Positions 1-6,934 of a stretch of 6,940 nucleotides of DNA are shown here, in pieces. Position numbers and translations under genes: made by a program. Source of the DNA: Nanobdellota archaeon (GTDB taxonomy: Archaea; Nanobdellota; Nanobdellia; Woesearchaeales; B3-WOES); contig JAGLZG010000216.1 of the NCBI GenBank assembly GCA_023131705.1, positions 1 through 6,940 on the forward strand, written 5' to 3'. The notes beneath the pieces are model-generated. The model did no database searches and was not told the origin of the DNA. It saw only the letters and a list, made by a program, of their open reading frames with translations. Numbering within the stretch: the first letter of the stretch is position 1; the number at the start of each line of letters is the position of its first letter.

Positions 1-1481
1 TAAGTTAATCCTGATGCTGTTTCATTATCTTCTAACTTTGCATAACAGGTTAATGATTCATTTGTTGCATTACTCTTTGTTGGTGTTGAGTTAATAACCT
101 GCTCTAAAGTGTCTGGTACTGTATTTGTTAATGTACTAATAGTCAATGTCCAGTTCTCACTGGCATTAGCATAATTCCCAGCACTATCATTACATTCAAC
201 ATTCCAAAGCCAAGAAGCATCTGGAGTTAATGTCACAACAAAATTATTGCCCCCTGCAATTACAGAATTATTTGTTGTATTTATTCCAAATGTTCCTGAT
301 GTATTTAGATATAAACTACAAGCACCATTTTCTGTTGTATTGAATCCAAATGTAATTGTAGCAGAATCATTGGTTGAGGAATTTGATGGATATAGCAAGG
401 TTACTGTTGGAGGAAATGTGTCATTATATTCATCGCTCAAAGGAAGGTAGTCTATGTTATTTGTTCCTAAAGTATAAGAACTATCGCAAAACCCATCCTG
501 GTCTGCATCTGCACAGGTATCTGAATGGCCATCACCGCTGGAATTAGTCCAGTAATTACCGCCTATAAATCCCCCGTTTACTATATTTGTTCCTGTTTGG
601 TTTGTGGTATTCCAATAGTTTACATAAGTGTCTTCAAAATAGACATTATTTGTATTATTGAATATATTATTATAAAAATAATTTGAACATTCAATAGTAT
701 CTAAATATACACCATATTGTCCACTATCCCCAATATAAGATGACTTTAATATATTATTCCAACTAAAACTATCATAATCATCAATTGTAAAGCCCCATGT
801 ATTATTTTTTAGCGTTATATTTGTAAATGTGTTGTTATTAGAATTTTTTACATAAATTCCTTCGCTATTATTGGTTGCCACTATGTTTGTAAAGGTATTG
901 TTTGAAGCTCCATTTACTACAATTCCTTCACTATTGCTATTCGCAGTTATACCTAAAAGATTATGGTTTGTGTTAATGCCAGTAGAATAATAGATGAAAA
1001 TACCAAAACCATGTTGACCACCTATGTTATTACTTGCAGTAACATCTGTTATATTATTATTCCCTAAACCAGTTGTACAAGAATCCATGTGAATGCCATA
1101 CTCGCTGTTATTATTAACTGTTGAATTTTTTATTAAGCTGTTATACGAGCCATTGAAATATATGCCCTCGCTCCATTCTGTAATATTACATCCCCTAATA
1201 GTTGTATTTGAAGAGTTTGAATAAACACCATATGTGCTGCTGCCATTAATCCCATCTATTCTATAACCTTGACAATCTAAAACTATATTATTTGCTTCTA
1301 TATTTATACAAGTTGAGTTTGCTGAATTGAGAATATCATTATCCAGTGTGTATGTTGTTCCAGCCTGGTCTAAAACAGAGCAATTAGAAATAGATGCTGC
1401 ATTTGCTGAGACTGCAAATAATATAGATAAAACTATGAAAATGCTTATTTGGATTGCTTTATGTGTTATCTTATATGACAT
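1..1481 (-). CDS. Secreted NosD-like right-handed beta-helix protein with Ig-like domains (partial, C-terminus cut off)
   Basis: The first 493 codons are visible and the reading frame runs off the window at base 1 without a stop. Residues 1-28 form a signal peptide (K4, K8, hydrophobic core, cleavage near ANA). Residues ~55-310 carry short beta-helix coils of NosD/CASH type, seen as repeats such as 'SEGIYVKNSNNNTFTNI' at about 22-25 residue spacing. They end in the typical NosD closing motif: GGNYW (307-311), an acidic D-x-D-x-D run with C323 and C332, and DYLPL. An Ig-like domain follows (~357-449, C388 and C430), then a second one begins (~454 onward, C479). The protein is rich in N-glycosylation sequons. 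The start is the ATG at 1479-1481; the ATG at 1487-1489 is out of frame. It lies 13 bases after the cohesin gene, so it is likely in the same operon. Such helices often bind or cleave polysaccharides, but no catalytic residues can be assigned. Whether it ends in a dockerin or a membrane anchor is outside the window. Confidence 0.9.
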   Translation of the reverse strand, partial: MSYKITHKAIQISIFIVLSILFAVSANAASISNCSVLDQAGTTYTLDNDILNSANSTCINIEANNIVLDCQGYRIDGINGSSTYGVYSNSSNTTIRGCNITEWSEGIYFNGSYNSLIKNSTVNNNSEYGIHMDSCTTGLGNNNITDVTASNNIGGQHGFGIFIYYSTGINTNHNLLGITANSNSEGIVVNGASNNTFTNIVATNNSEGIYVKNSNNNTFTNITLKNNTWGFTIDDYDSFSWNNILKSSYIGDSGQYGVYLDTIECSNYFYNNIFNNTNNVYFEDTYVNYWNTTNQTGTNIVNGGFIGGNYWTNSSGDGHSDTCADADQDGFCDSSYTLGTNNIDYLPLSDEYNDTFPPTVTLLYPSNSSTNDSATITFGFNTTENGACSLYLNTSGTFGINTTNNSVIAGGNNFVVTLTPDASWLWNVECNDSAGNYANASENWTLTISTLTNTVPDTLEQVINSTPTKSNATNESLTCYAKLEDNETASGLT

Positions 1482-1492
1482 TTTGGCATAAA

Positions 1493-1496
1493 TCCT
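1493..1496 (-). promoter_or_regulatory. Weak ribosome binding site AGGA of the beta-helix gene
   Basis: AGGA overlaps the TAG stop of the cohesin gene and ends 11 bases before the ATG at 1479-1481. The match is short and the spacing long, so reinitiation after the cohesin stop codon may matter more than this site. Confidence 0.35.
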
Positions 1497-2391
1497 ATTT
1501 TTTAATTAAAAAAACATAAACTAAAATACCCATAATTACGATTATAGTCATGATTATAGAACCATAAACATGGTTTTGGCTTTTATTAGTATTGGTTATC
1601 ACAGCACCAGATAATTTGTTAGATGTTGTGTGCGGGGCATTAGATCCAACAATCGCACAATTGCGTGTTACTGGCTTATCTGGAATAGCACCGCATTTAT
1701 TCAAGTCTTCACACATCCTGTGTTGTGTTGAATCCAGACAATCTCCCCATTCACCACAACTCCATTCTGGAATACAATCCTCAATTAAGCCTTTATCAGT
1801 TGTATTTTGATTATGGATTTCACTGCTTCCACTACTGCTACTGATTGTACCACTACTGCCACTATTTCCATTAGTTTTTTCTTCATCACTTCCATCTGCA
1901 GATTGACCAGATATTGTAACAGAGCCATTAATTACGGATAATAAAATCTCTTTTAATGATGCATCAGACAGTTTAACATTTTCCAGTTCTAAAGGGCTTT
2001 CACCATTATCAATTGTATCAAAATCCACTGTTAAAAGAACTCTGTTGCCACTTATGCCTTTTTGTGTTCCAAATCTGGTTATGGCAAAGGATATTTTTCC
2101 ATTTGCGTTGTCTATTTTTGGTATAGGGTATGTTACTGCTCCATCACTGTTCAGGAAATTTCCCTGCGTTAAAGCTGTCGCCTGCAAAACCCCTGAGTCA
2201 AAAGCAAGGGTAATATCTGCAGCATATACTTCTTTTGTTGTATTTACACCTATTGATATTGTAAAATCATCTTCTACTATTTTAGAGGCAGGATTAATAT
2301 ATATAATTCCATCAGCTGCTATTACATTTTGTATTGCAAAAAGTAACAAAAAAACTAAACTTATTTTTTTTATCATTTTCTTATTCTTCAT
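1495..2391 (-). CDS. Membrane-anchored single-cohesin surface receptor
   Basis: This 298-residue protein would display a dockerin-binding module on the cell surface. Residues 1-26 form a signal peptide (Lys-rich start, cleavage near VIAA). Residues ~28-162 fit the cohesin fold: a first strand 'DDFTISIGV', then 'ITLAFDSGVLQAT', 'GNFLN', 'GKISFAITRFG', 'GISGNRVLLTVDF' and a closing 'VINGSVTI', the usual cohesin order. A Ser/Gly/Asn linker follows (163-200), then a six-cysteine module (C206, C212, C218, C227, C233, C245), a short stalk, and one membrane helix (~276-296) ending in KK, which places the tail in the cytoplasm. It starts 11 bases inside the end of the dockerin gene with a GGTGA site just ahead, so the two are probably translated in a coupled way. 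The likely partner is that neighbour; binding itself is inferred. It has no dockerin of its own, so it would be an anchor rather than a multi-unit scaffold. Confidence 0.93.
   Translation of the reverse strand: MKNKKMIKKISLVFLLLFAIQNVIAADGIIYINPASKIVEDDFTISIGVNTTKEVYAADITLAFDSGVLQATALTQGNFLNSDGAVTYPIPKIDNANGKISFAITRFGTQKGISGNRVLLTVDFDTIDNGESPLELENVKLSDASLKEILLSVINGSVTISGQSADGSDEEKTNGNSGSSGTISSSSGSSEIHNQNTTDKGLIEDCIPEWSCGEWGDCLDSTQHRMCEDLNKCGAIPDKPVTRNCAIVGSNAPHTTSNKLSGAVITNTNKSQNHVYGSIIMTIIVIMGILVYVFLIKK
1504..1566 (-). other. C-terminal membrane anchor of the cohesin protein
   Basis: Residues ~276-296 are an unbroken hydrophobic run (Ile, Val, Met, Leu, Gly) followed by the terminal KK. With the N-terminal signal peptide this gives a type I topology: cohesin outside, two lysines inside. 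Confidence 0.88.
1657..1776 (-). other. Six-cysteine TSP1-like module
   Basis: Residues 206-245 of the cohesin protein hold six cysteines, with a CxPEWSCGEWxxC start, an 'RMC' strand and an 'RNC' end. This resembles thrombospondin type 1 repeats and a module I recall as frequent before the C-terminal membrane helix of secreted proteins in DPANN archaea. It probably acts as a disulfide-stiffened spacer holding the cohesin away from the membrane. Confidence 0.7.
1906..2310 (-). other. Cohesin domain
   Basis: This covers residues ~28-162 of the 298-residue protein. The length (about 135 residues) and the order of conserved strand motifs match the cohesin family: an acidic first strand, 'AFDSGVLQA' in place of the usual YDPxVLE, 'GNFLN', 'ISFAITRFG', a 'GISG' turn before 'LLTVDFD', a 'SPLEL' strand and the final 'NGSVTI'. 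The recognition is from family pattern only. The type (I, II or III) cannot be assigned by eye. Confidence 0.88.
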
Positions 2392-5300
2392 ATCTCACCC
2401 CATAATAATACCCAACTGTTGCTAAATCCAGAATATCAACCTTATTATCCAGATTTACATCAGCATTCTCGCAATCTAACCAGCCCCCTTCATCAGATGA
2501 GCAGCCATAATAAAGCCCTATCTTGGCTAAATCAAAAATATCAACATCATAATCACCCTCTACATCATGGTCTGTATCTCCCTGCAGCCATACATCCACA
2601 GTCCATGAATGTGTATCATTAAAAGGAATATCATTATCATAAACATTAATGGTTACATTATGTTCTCCAATATCATATAATACAGAGTAAGTCCATTCCT
2701 TATTAAAAGATATGTTTTCCCCATCCAATAACCATTCATATGTTAAATTATTTGGGTCATATGAAAGTTGGCTAAAATCTACTGTAAAGCCATTGAATGT
2801 TTTTATTACTTGTTTTTCTGGCGAAACAGAATAGATTATATTCACCCTATAACTATTTATTTCTGTTTCATAACTATTTCCAACATTATCAACAGCTGTC
2901 TGATAATAATCATATTCTCCTATAAAAATATCCGGGATATCAACCTGGTATTTGCCGTCTTTTAGCTCTGCTTCATATTCACTGCCATTAAAATTAAGCT
3001 TAACTAAGTTGATTCCAGAAGTTGCGTCATAATAGTCTATCATAAATGTGTAAGATGTATGTTTTATATAACCTGTATTACTCTTTGGATTTTCCTCAAA
3101 ACCTCTGCTAAAAGGAGGAGTATTATCTATCATGAATTCTTTAGATTGTTCCTGAATACTATGTATCCCATCATTCATTCTATTGATAAGAAAATATTGT
3201 TTTCCATCTGGAACAAATGTTGTATCCCAGGGGATAAGGCAATATCCACCTATAGTCCTGTTAAATTCATCAAAATCTGTATTAGTACATAACGAACTAT
3301 TTTTAACATCATCTATATGCTCTATTAACTCTTCATATTCACCATTTTGTGAATAAAACATCTCAGCAAATAAAGGATTTGCTATATAACTGGCAGAGCC
3401 CCATGTAAAATTTATGATATAATTGCCGGATAAATAATCCTCATAAAGATGAATAGGGTCATCAAATCCTGTAAAAAATTCATTTACATACAAGCTGCCG
3501 TCTGTTCTTGTGCTATAAATCCTCATAACATCATCGTTTTTAACATCTATTATTTTTACATCATCTGAGTAATATCCCCTGTTTGTAGTTGCTCCTACCC
3601 TGACAAGGCTCCACGAACCAGCATTATATGCAGCTTCGCTTATCTGATAGCTTTTGTCTGAAGAATATAATCTAATCTTAGCATCATTCCTTCCATCACC
3701 AGCTCCCACGCCATATATCTTCTTTCCAAGCCTGCCCATGTCAGTAATGGTATAATTATTGTTACTTCCATCCCAACTATATTCATAAGCACGACCATTT
3801 TGTGAGGCAAAATATACTCTTATTGTATTATCATCTCTTCCATCACCAACAAAAACATCGTATAAAGCAGATGACGCAAGAGCACCCATATCTAATACAG
3901 ACCAATTTCCAGCTGTAGAGTTCCATGTATATTCATAGCCATGAGCATCTTCATTTGCACCATAAACCCTGTACGTTGTACTATTTCTGCCTTTGCCAAC
4001 AGCAACAGCATAGAACCCTTCTGACTGTGTTGGAAGAGATGAAATATTCCAGCCATTTGATGAGCTATTGAAGCTGTATTCATAAATAGTGTTTACAGAA
4101 GTTATAGATGAATTCAATGTGTATGTTATATTAATATCATGTAATTTCATCAATGCATCTGTTGATGATGAATTTACCCAGAATGGAACATCACAGGTTC
4201 CATCTGCCTTTTCTGAGCAACTGCTCAGATAACTTGTAAGGTTAGCTGTGAAGTTTATTAAGCTTGAATCTTTGTTATAGGTTCCTGCCTCATAGAATAT
4301 CCTTGTATCATTAAGCCATACTTCAGGGTCTGTTAATACCTTTTCACCATCATAGAACAGAACCTGTTTGTTGTCACCTGCAACAAGCAAGGCTTCATTT
4401 GCTATGCCATCTCTTCTGTAGTCTACACTAAATAATGTTCCTGTTGTCCCGCTTGACAAGTCTGTTAAAGAAGCCTTAAGATTTGAATAGTCAGGATTAG
4501 TTGTATTGTATTTTAACAATATGCCATTTTGACCGACTATTAAAGCTTCTGAACCATCAGAAGAATAAGAAATATCTTCTAATATTTCCCCTTTTTCAAT
4601 ACAGCTTTTAGCCCCAGTAAAATTATTTGCTGATGCATTATAAACAACAATTTGCGATAGATAACCAGCATCTTCACATGTTTCATTATTTATTCTTCCA
4701 ACAAGCAAAGCTTCGGTACCATCTGGTTTCCATGCAATACCTCTTGTCTTTGCACAGCCATCAGAATGCCAACGCAATCCTCCTTCTATACTTCCTGTGG
4801 TAGAATTGTATATAAACTGATAACATAACTGCCCAATTATCGCTATTGTTCCTGATGGATTAAATGCTACTGTTGTTTTTTCATAAGCGTTTCCATTTAA
4901 AGTTAGTTTACAAAGAGGGTTTGTGATTCCATCGCATGTAGAATTTTTAATAAGAAGTGTATTATTAGTTCCACCAATTAAAGCTTCATTTGTAGCATTC
5001 CTGTAAGAAACACTTGTTAATGAAGAAGTTACAGATGTATTTAATGTAGTAAAAGATGAATCAGAAGAATTAAATTTTAGTACAGTTCCAGCCTTACCTA
5101 CAATCAAAGCTTCAGAACCATTCCAATTGTATTCAACAGCAAGGAAAGGAATATTTACGGGGGAATTTAAAGTAGTCATTTGATTACTAGAGAGATTATA
5201 TTTGAAAATCTGCCCATCATCAGCAGCAATCAAAGCCTCTGCTGTGTTTGGCTTAAAAGCTAAATGATATAATATTCCGCTACTTCCCGACCTCATTATA

Positions 5301-6934
5301 GAAATATTTGCAGTTACTCCATTATACTGAGAGTTATATTTTAAAGCAGACCTACCAGAACCAACTATAACAGCATCTGTATCATTTATAAAAACAACTG
5401 CGTTTGTGTTATTCTTATATTGACTTGATAAATTAGATATAGATTGTGTTGAACTATTGTATAAAAATATTGTACCACTTTCACCAACAATAATTGCTCT
5501 ATCTCCTGAAGCTGAATAACTAACACCCTTCAAATCATTTGATGTATTTATACTAAGACTCTGAATTGTTCTGCTTGAATCTATGTATCTCTTTACAACT
5601 CCATTCATACATACTAATAAAGCTTCAGAGCCATCTGGTTTGAAATCAACATCACAAACCTTTCCTGAAGTTGACCCTGTGAATGAACTTAAAGATTGAG
5701 AACAGCTTCCAGGAAAATTATCTGTTCCAAATGAATTCATCGCACATGAAACATTAAACCAATAGATTGCATTTGCGGTACAAATTATAGCTTCATCCTT
5801 TGTAGATGATAGTTTTGAGCACCTTGTACTACCTGCTTGTGTTGATAAATCACTAAAAGTTCCACTGCTTGTATTGTAAAATACAATAGGATCACTTGCT
5901 CCAGAGGTTATTATCGCGTAGCTGTCATCATGGGAATATGATACACCAGTTAGATAAGAAAGTCCTGTTGGTTGGTGAGCAGTAATTGTTTTTGCATTAG
6001 CATCGTAGAGCAGAACATTCTTTGCTTGTGTTATCATTATTGCTTCGCTTCCATCTTCCTGAAAATCAGAATCTATTATATAACCACTAATAGAATTATC
6101 TATTTCTTGAATAATATTCCCTGTTGTTTTATTCATAACAGCAATATAACCCTTTGTTCCAGCAGCAATTATTTCATCTGTCCCATTTCTGTAATTGGCA
6201 GTATAAAGATTATAATTAGGATCATAATTCGCAATTCCCAAATCAACCTTGCTCATAGTTATGCCAGCATTACTAACAGAAGCATTTTTTGGAACATTGA
6301 TGTAAAGCTTTTCAGCAGCATCAAAGCTAGTGCCGTTTGCATACAATGTATGGTCTGTCTCGCTGTCGTTGAAAGTATTTATCAAAGATGTCCTGAATTC
6401 AAAAGGCGACATGGATGCAATATAAAACCTGTTTACACTGTCATTTCTCCCCTGCCCTATATCATTACCTGTCAAATGCGCATCAGAGCTTACATTTCCC
6501 ATATCTATTATGGTCCAATTTCCATTTGTAGCATTCCATGTATATTCATAAGCGTGATAATTTTCAGATACAACAGAATATATTCTGTTCCCAAAAGAAT
6601 CATTTCTTGCATTTCCTAATGAAATAAAATTCCTGTATGCCTCATGGCCGCAAGTAACAGGGCTGGAGCAGAATGCAGAATATCTTCCCATATCAATCAT
6701 ATCATAATCACCGCTTGTTGAATTATATCTAAACTCAAAAACCTTTCCGTCATTTGTTCCTGTATAAATGCTGTTATTTCCATCATTTCTTCCGTCACCT
6801 ACTGCCATATCATTAGGATAATATCCTGGATTTGGAATGCCTATGCTTCTGGGCGCAAGCCATGTTGCAGAAACAAGTATAGGTAAAACTAATAAGAATG
6901 ATAAGACAATAACTAATATTAATTTACACCTCAA
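2381..6934 (-). CDS. Giant secreted multi-propeller protein with C-terminal dockerin
   Basis: This is a 1517-residue exported protein; no enzyme motif is visible. Residues 1-23 form a signal peptide (R2, K4, hydrophobic core, likely cleavage after VSA23). Domains in order: VGDGRND-type blades 41-177; first half of a beta-sandwich ~195-232; 14 repeats of 'DGSEALIVG..G..LKYN' type 246-865; second half of the sandwich ~871-939 (C906, C914); more VGDGRND blades ~951-1156; an FN3/Ig-like domain ~1158-1271 (C1216, C1232); an Ig-like domain from 'DNTPP' ~1272-1367; a PKD-like domain ~1368-1449; a dockerin 1452-1512. I count about fifty N-x-S/T sequons by hand, which suits a glycosylated archaeal surface protein. 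The start is a TTG, because an in-frame TAA lies two codons upstream (6938-6940) and no ATG precedes the signal peptide. The 3' end overlaps the cohesin gene, its presumed anchor. Export and dockerin are clear. A binding or adhesion role is inference. Confidence 0.93.
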   Translation of the reverse strand: MRCKLILVIVLSFLLVLPILVSATWLAPRSIGIPNPGYYPNDMAVGDGRNDGNNSIYTGTNDGKVFEFRYNSTSGDYDMIDMGRYSAFCSSPVTCGHEAYRNFISLGNARNDSFGNRIYSVVSENYHAYEYTWNATNGNWTIIDMGNVSSDAHLTGNDIGQGRNDSVNRFYIASMSPFEFRTSLINTFNDSETDHTLYANGTSFDAAEKLYINVPKNASVSNAGITMSKVDLGIANYDPNYNLYTANYRNGTDEIIAAGTKGYIAVMNKTTGNIIQEIDNSISGYIIDSDFQEDGSEAIMITQAKNVLLYDANAKTITAHQPTGLSYLTGVSYSHDDSYAIITSGASDPIVFYNTSSGTFSDLSTQAGSTRCSKLSSTKDEAIICTANAIYWFNVSCAMNSFGTDNFPGSCSQSLSSFTGSTSGKVCDVDFKPDGSEALLVCMNGVVKRYIDSSRTIQSLSINTSNDLKGVSYSASGDRAIIVGESGTIFLYNSSTQSISNLSSQYKNNTNAVVFINDTDAVIVGSGRSALKYNSQYNGVTANISIMRSGSSGILYHLAFKPNTAEALIAADDGQIFKYNLSSNQMTTLNSPVNIPFLAVEYNWNGSEALIVGKAGTVLKFNSSDSSFTTLNTSVTSSLTSVSYRNATNEALIGGTNNTLLIKNSTCDGITNPLCKLTLNGNAYEKTTVAFNPSGTIAIIGQLCYQFIYNSTTGSIEGGLRWHSDGCAKTRGIAWKPDGTEALLVGRINNETCEDAGYLSQIVVYNASANNFTGAKSCIEKGEILEDISYSSDGSEALIVGQNGILLKYNTTNPDYSNLKASLTDLSSGTTGTLFSVDYRRDGIANEALLVAGDNKQVLFYDGEKVLTDPEVWLNDTRIFYEAGTYNKDSSLINFTANLTSYLSSCSEKADGTCDVPFWVNSSSTDALMKLHDINITYTLNSSITSVNTIYEYSFNSSSNGWNISSLPTQSEGFYAVAVGKGRNSTTYRVYGANEDAHGYEYTWNSTAGNWSVLDMGALASSALYDVFVGDGRDDNTIRVYFASQNGRAYEYSWDGSNNNYTITDMGRLGKKIYGVGAGDGRNDAKIRLYSSDKSYQISEAAYNAGSWSLVRVGATTNRGYYSDDVKIIDVKNDDVMRIYSTRTDGSLYVNEFFTGFDDPIHLYEDYLSGNYIINFTWGSASYIANPLFAEMFYSQNGEYEELIEHIDDVKNSSLCTNTDFDEFNRTIGGYCLIPWDTTFVPDGKQYFLINRMNDGIHSIQEQSKEFMIDNTPPFSRGFEENPKSNTGYIKHTSYTFMIDYYDATSGINLVKLNFNGSEYEAELKDGKYQVDIPDIFIGEYDYYQTAVDNVGNSYETEINSYRVNIIYSVSPEKQVIKTFNGFTVDFSQLSYDPNNLTYEWLLDGENISFNKEWTYSVLYDIGEHNVTINVYDNDIPFNDTHSWTVDVWLQGDTDHDVEGDYDVDIFDLAKIGLYYGCSSDEGGWLDCENADVNLDNKVDILDLATVGYYYGVRYEE
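2395..2399 (-). promoter_or_regulatory. Ribosome binding site GGTGA of the cohesin gene
   Basis: GGTGA lies three bases ahead of the ATG at 2389-2391 and matches the 16S rRNA 3' end complement common in archaea. The spacing is short. It lies inside the last codons of the dockerin gene, which supports both this start and translational coupling. Confidence 0.65.
2399..2581 (-). other. Dockerin domain (two F-hand calcium loops)
   Basis: This covers residues 1452-1512 of the giant protein, at its extreme C-terminus as is usual for dockerins. The second loop is canonical: D1492, N1494, D1496, D1500, D1503, followed by LA and a helix ending YYYG. The first loop aligns as D1457, E1459, D1461, D1465, D1468, also followed by LA and ending LYYG, with Glu replacing the usual Asn/Asp at loop position 3. 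Loop positions 10-11, which steer cohesin choice in clostridial type I dockerins, are Ile-Phe and Ile-Leu here. C1478 and C1488 lie between the two repeats and could form a disulfide. The near two-fold symmetry would allow dual binding modes; this last point is inference. Confidence 0.92.
3467..4084 (-). repeat. VGDGRND-type blades, C-terminal set (coding)
   Basis: Residues ~951-1156 begin with an orphan second half-blade ('YEYSFNSSSNGWNISSLP'). Four repeats follow, starting near residues 974, 1025, 1074 and 1122, with the same VGDGRND / RVY / YEYTWN / DMG pattern as the N-terminal set; the last two are more diverged. With the N-terminal two and a half blades the total is seven. Confidence 0.7.
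3885..3943 (-). repeat. Near-identical 59-base coding repeat, copy 1
   Basis: This stretch matches 6498-6556 at most positions over 59 bases, including an exact shared block ttccatgtatattcata. The two copies are exactly 2613 bases (871 codons) apart, hence in the same frame, and encode the YEYTWN...GNW...DMG part of two VGDGRND blades. Confidence 0.7.
4340..6199 (-). repeat. Fourteen propeller-type repeats (coding)
   Basis: Residues ~246-865 hold 14 degenerate repeats with the core [D/S][F/Y]xxDGSEALIV followed by Gly-x-x-G-x-[IVL]-x-x-Y-N, spaced about 35-55 residues apart. They begin near residues 246, 290, 332, 374, 430, 472, 513, 559, 601, 643, 690, 734, 789 and 838. The spacing and the strand-turn-strand pattern fit beta-propeller blades, and fourteen would suit two seven-blade propellers. 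Repeat 12 carries an insertion with a Cys (C753). The protein repeats are clear; the propeller fold is inferred. Confidence 0.75.
6404..6814 (-). repeat. VGDGRND-type blades, N-terminal set (coding)
   Basis: Residues ~41-177 hold two full repeats and the first half of a third. Each runs 'VGDGRND', then 'RIY', then 'AYEYTWN', then 'NWTIIDMG'. The third stops after 'FYIASMS' and its expected second half is missing here; it reappears near residue 951. The repeat resembles FG-GAP or lectin-like propeller blades, but I cannot name the exact family. Confidence 0.7.
6498..6556 (-). repeat. Near-identical 59-base coding repeat, copy 2
   Basis: This is the partner of 3885-3943. It encodes residues ~127-146 of the N-terminal blade set, and the other copy encodes residues ~998-1017 of the C-terminal set. 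The resemblance at DNA level suggests that the two sets derive from one array. Confidence 0.7.

Noticed and set aside
1..1481. Assignment of the beta-helix protein as nosD of nitrous oxide reductase maturation
   Set aside because: The coil repeats and closing motif are shared by many NosD-like surface proteins. No nos genes are nearby, and the added Ig-like domains point to a surface role.
1800..1900. Simple-sequence run (repeated actactg-like units)
   Set aside because: It encodes the Ser/Gly linker of the cohesin protein; the low complexity is explained by a flexible spacer.
2381..2391. A frameshift splitting one long dockerin-cohesin gene
   Set aside because: The downstream protein has its own signal peptide and ribosome binding site, and the dockerin ends at the usual C-terminal position, so these are two intact genes.
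2045..2425. Plus-strand open frame of 126 codons with a hydrophobic C-terminal part
   Set aside because: It is opposite the cohesin gene. The hydrophobic stretch mirrors the Lys/Asn/Ile codons of that gene's signal peptide, and no ribosome binding site or family is recognisable.
3892..4083. Minus-strand open frame of 63 codons
   Set aside because: It is an alternate frame inside the giant gene's VGDGRND repeats and has no independent support.
4340..6199. Regular spacing of similar segments, looking like a repeat array or CRISPR
   Set aside because: The similarity is at protein level (blades of about 45 residues). There are no identical DNA repeats with unique spacers, and the frame stays open throughout.
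5972..6619. Plus-strand open frame of 215 codons, Cys- and Ile-rich
   Set aside because: It lies wholly opposite the giant gene's propeller region. It has no domain or signal peptide, and its composition is what the reverse reading of Asn/Tyr/Asp-rich codons gives.
1495..6934. A true cellulosome for polysaccharide breakdown
   Set aside because: Only one cohesin and one dockerin are visible, with no glycoside hydrolase or carbohydrate-binding module in either protein.
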